Shown: piece after piece, positions 50,308-51,617 of the stretch
How the letters are laid out: each line of letters starts with the position of its first letter
Position numbering within the stretch: the first letter of the stretch is position 1
DNA from: Bacillota bacterium
GTDB lineage: Bacteria; Bacillota; Clostridia; Peptostreptococcales; Anaerovoracaceae
Direction of reading: 5' to 3'
NCBI GenBank assembly: GCA_030526325.1
Contig: JAUNCY010000007.1
Location: 1 to 51,617, forward strand
DNA length: 51,617 nt
Notes under the pieces: generated by a model
The model's input: the letters and a program-made list of their open reading frames with translations, nothing else
Told to the model about the DNA's origin: nothing
Database searches by the model: none
Translations under genes and position numbers: made by a program

Positions 50308-50979
50308 TTATTCCTCACTGATGTAAAACCTGTATCCTACACCTCTTACGGTCTGAATCTCACAGCCCGAATCCTTTATCTTGCTTCTGAGTCTCTTGAT
50401 ATGTGTGTCTATTGTACGCATATCCCCGTAATAATCATAGCCCCAGATTTTATCAATAATCTTTTCCCTGGAAAGAGCAATATCGCAGTTTTCCCAGAAG
50501 AACATAAGAAGATCGTATTCTTTCGGTGAAAGCTCCAGTTCTTTGCCGTCCATAATCACTCGATGAGCTCTGACATTTATCTTTATCTTTCCAGCTTCCA
50601 GGACAGTATCCGATCCCTTTGAGCTTCTTCTTATTAAAGATTTCACCCTCATCATCAGCTCTCTGTTGCTGAAAGGCTTGGTAACATAGTCATCCGCTCC
50701 CAGTTCAAATCCGAAAACCCTGTCGTTTTCTTCGCTTCTTGCGGTCAGCATAAGGATAGGAACGTCGGATGTTTTTCTGATTTCCCTGCAGCAGGACCAT
50801 CCGTCCACATTCGGCATCATAACATCCAGAATCACTATGTCAACGGGATTGTCGTTGAAAATTTCAAGAGCCTTTTCCCCGTCTTCCGCTTCAAATACAT
50901 TATAACCTTCTTTTTTCAAATATTTTGCCACTATCTCTCTGAGTTTCTGCTCATCTTCCGCAATAAGTACGTTCTGCAT
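50308..50979 (-). CDS. OmpR/PhoB family response regulator
   Basis: A 223-residue regulator: receiver domain with acidic pair E8/D9, phosphoacceptor D52 (ILDVMMP), T and K at the usual later positions (MLTARS, TKPFS), then a winged-helix output domain with ELSPKEYDLL and RTIDTHIKRLR and the end TVRGVGYRF. I chose ATG 50979 because GGAGGAG lies 5 bases upstream; the ATG four codons earlier has no ribosome site. It pairs with the kinase downstream. Confidence 0.95.
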   Translation of the reverse strand: MQNVLIAEDEQKLREIVAKYLKKEGYNVFEAEDGEKALEIFNDNPVDIVILDVMMPNVDGWSCCREIRKTSDVPILMLTARSEENDRVFGFELGADDYVTKPFSNRELMMRVKSLIRRSSKGSDTVLEAGKIKINVRAHRVIMDGKELELSPKEYDLLMFFWENCDIALSREKIIDKIWGYDYYGDMRTIDTHIKRLRSKIKDSGCEIQTVRGVGYRFYISEE

Positions 50980-51010
50980 AATCTCCTCCATTATATAATT
51001 TAACTTTCAG

Positions 51011-51247
51011 GCAAAACCCTGCCGCCCTTTCCTTTTTTTCTTTTGTTGAAGGCAGGGTTTTAATCTTCGGCAGATTCTAAGGCAAACGGCTTTGACTGCA
51101 GGTTGTGTGAGCCTGATTTTGGTTCTCTTTTCCCTTAGGCTTGCGCACGAGCGCAGCGAGCCGCATGCCTTTCCAAAATCTGCGAGCAGAACCTATTCAG
51201 TCACCCGTTTTCCGATATCTGACGGGAGCAAAGTCCTGCCGCCCTTT
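51011..51247. repeat. long imperfect palindromic intergenic element with flanking direct repeats
   Basis: The arms 51051-51122 and 51173-51240 are imperfect reverse complements over about 70 bases, with matching blocks in order: GGCAGG, CAGAT, AAACGG, GACTG, AGGTT and GATTTTGG. The apex (51137-51170) continues as AGGC-TTGCGC.../...GCATGCCT and is GC-rich. Copies of a 20-base block (GCAAARYCCTGCCGCCCTTT) start at 51011 and 51228 and match at 18 of 20 positions. No reading frame. It could be a small mobile palindromic unit or a structured RNA. Confidence 0.6.
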
Positions 51248-51252
51248 TTTTG

Positions 51253-51279
51253 AAAAAGGGCAGATAATCCTATCTGCCC
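51253..51279 (-). terminator. terminator of the ecfT operon
   Basis: GGGCAGAT / ATCTGCCC stem with a six-base loop, followed by TTTTTC on the minus strand. Confidence 0.75.
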
Positions 51280-51333
51280 TCTCACTCGTTATAACAAATA
51301 TCACATAGCTCTGTGACAGTTTTGTGTCTGTTT

Positions 51334-51349
51334 TGTGATATTTGTCACA
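51334..51349. promoter_or_regulatory. CRP/FNR-type palindrome
   Basis: TGTGA-TATTTG-TCACA is a perfect TGTGA-N6-TCACA palindrome. It overlaps the ecfT stop codon and is the inner part of a wider inverted repeat ACAAATATCAC / GTGATATTTGT (51294-51345). A regulatory role for the downstream two-component genes is possible but unproven. Confidence 0.35.
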
Positions 51350-51617
51350 TTAATATTCTCTGTATTATCAGTGCCGCCACCATAAGTACAGTAATAACAG
51401 CTGCCGCGGCATCTCTGCCTCCGAACTTAAGACTGTGCATTCTGGTTCTGTTTTCGCCGCCTCTGTAGCACCTGGCCTCCATTGCCATAGCAAGTTCGTC
51501 CGCCCTTCTGAAAGCGCTTATAAACAGCGGAATCAGAATAGGAATAAGTCCTTTTGCCCTTTTAATTAGATTTCCGTTTTCAAAATCCGCTCCCCTTGCA
51601 AGCTGAGCTTTCATGAT
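51345..51617 (-). CDS. ecfT: energy-coupling factor transporter T subunit, C-terminal part
   Basis: The last 90 residues of an EcfT/CbiQ membrane subunit, which couples ATP hydrolysis by EcfA1/A2 to vitamin uptake by S subunits. The AQLARGADF segment and the coupling motif AMEARCYRGG (the usual A-R-G/C-Y) are present, followed by the final membrane helix ending RILM. The frame is open to the window edge, so the ATG at 51614 is internal and most of the gene lies outside. Alternatives such as CbiQ are close homologues. Confidence 0.88.
   Translation of the reverse strand: MMKAQLARGADFENGNLIKRAKGLIPILIPLFISAFRRADELAMAMEARCYRGGENRTRMHSLKFGGRDAAAAVITVLMVAALIIQRILM

Larger units (their letters stand above)
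50980..51344. other. 365-base intergenic region dominated by inverted repeats
   Basis: It holds a roughly 190-bp imperfect palindrome (51051-51240), flanking 20-bp direct repeats, a minus-strand terminator for ecfT (51253-51279), and an inverted repeat that includes a CRP/FNR-like site (51334-51349). The promoter of the two-component operon must lie here, but no convincing pair of boxes was found; a TATAAT at about 50993-50998 is too near the ribosome site. Confidence 0.5.

Noticed and set aside
50993..50998. TATAAT immediately before the response regulator gene as its -10 box
   Set aside because: It would place the transcription start inside or after the ribosome site; no -35 partner.

Overview
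This window looks like chromosomal DNA of an anaerobic, moderately low-GC Firmicute of the class Clostridia. The basis is the gene families (DUF378, DUF1292, DUF1540, TGS-type nucleoside kinase, two-cysteine-motif U32 proteins, TRAP and NSS importers), strong AGGAGG ribosome sites, TATAAT promoters and a Bacillus-type LexA box. Two adjacent promoter candidates that fit forespore sigma factors suggest, but do not prove, a spore former. No tRNA, rRNA, CRISPR array, transposase or prophage gene was seen. Almost everything is on the minus strand. The pcrA gene at the left edge and the ecfT gene at the right edge are cut by the window.

Left part (1-23.9 kb) is mostly housekeeping: pcrA behind a TGS-nucleoside kinase with a structured leader; small DUF378 and DUF1292 proteins; a DJ-1 family protein; a tandem ACT-domain protein; a ydjI-ydjG-ydjH membrane-stress module lacking pspA; then a long DNA-repair and metabolism block transcribed uvrB-uvrA-pncA-pncB-ilvE2-(terminator)-ilvE1-uvrC. 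A near-perfect LexA box overlaps the uvrB -35 element, so nicotinamide salvage (pncA, pncB) appears to lie inside an SOS-controlled excision-repair operon. Upstream is a U32 (RlhA-like) protein apparently split into two overlapping frames, then a LysR regulator.

Central part (24-44 kb) is a dense catabolic region. One minus-strand operon encodes a five-subunit flavin/iron-sulfur amine dehydrogenase resembling the archaeal PDH1-type proline dehydrogenase and hydrogen cyanide synthase families ([2Fe-2S] protein, FAD/NAD(P) subunit, 2x[4Fe-4S] ferredoxin, BFD-type [2Fe-2S] protein, DAO-type FAD subunit), followed by an NSS sodium symporter, an Asp/Glu-racemase-family protein and a second NSS paralogue. 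Divergent from it is a histidine kinase and a response regulator whose output domain is TPR-like rather than DNA binding. Next come two TRAP systems (P-Q-M each), one of which is in an operon with two tandem YtcJ-type amidohydrolases. Together the genes suggest uptake, amide hydrolysis, stereo-inversion and NAD-linked oxidation of amino-acid-like compounds; the substrates cannot be read from sequence.

Right part (44.3-51.6 kb) has typA, a small membrane protein, a SpoIIQ-like LytM protein, a DUF1540 protein, an L,D-transpeptidase without a signal peptide, trmB, an OmpR-type two-component system, a roughly 190-bp imperfect palindromic intergenic element, and the 3' end of ecfT.
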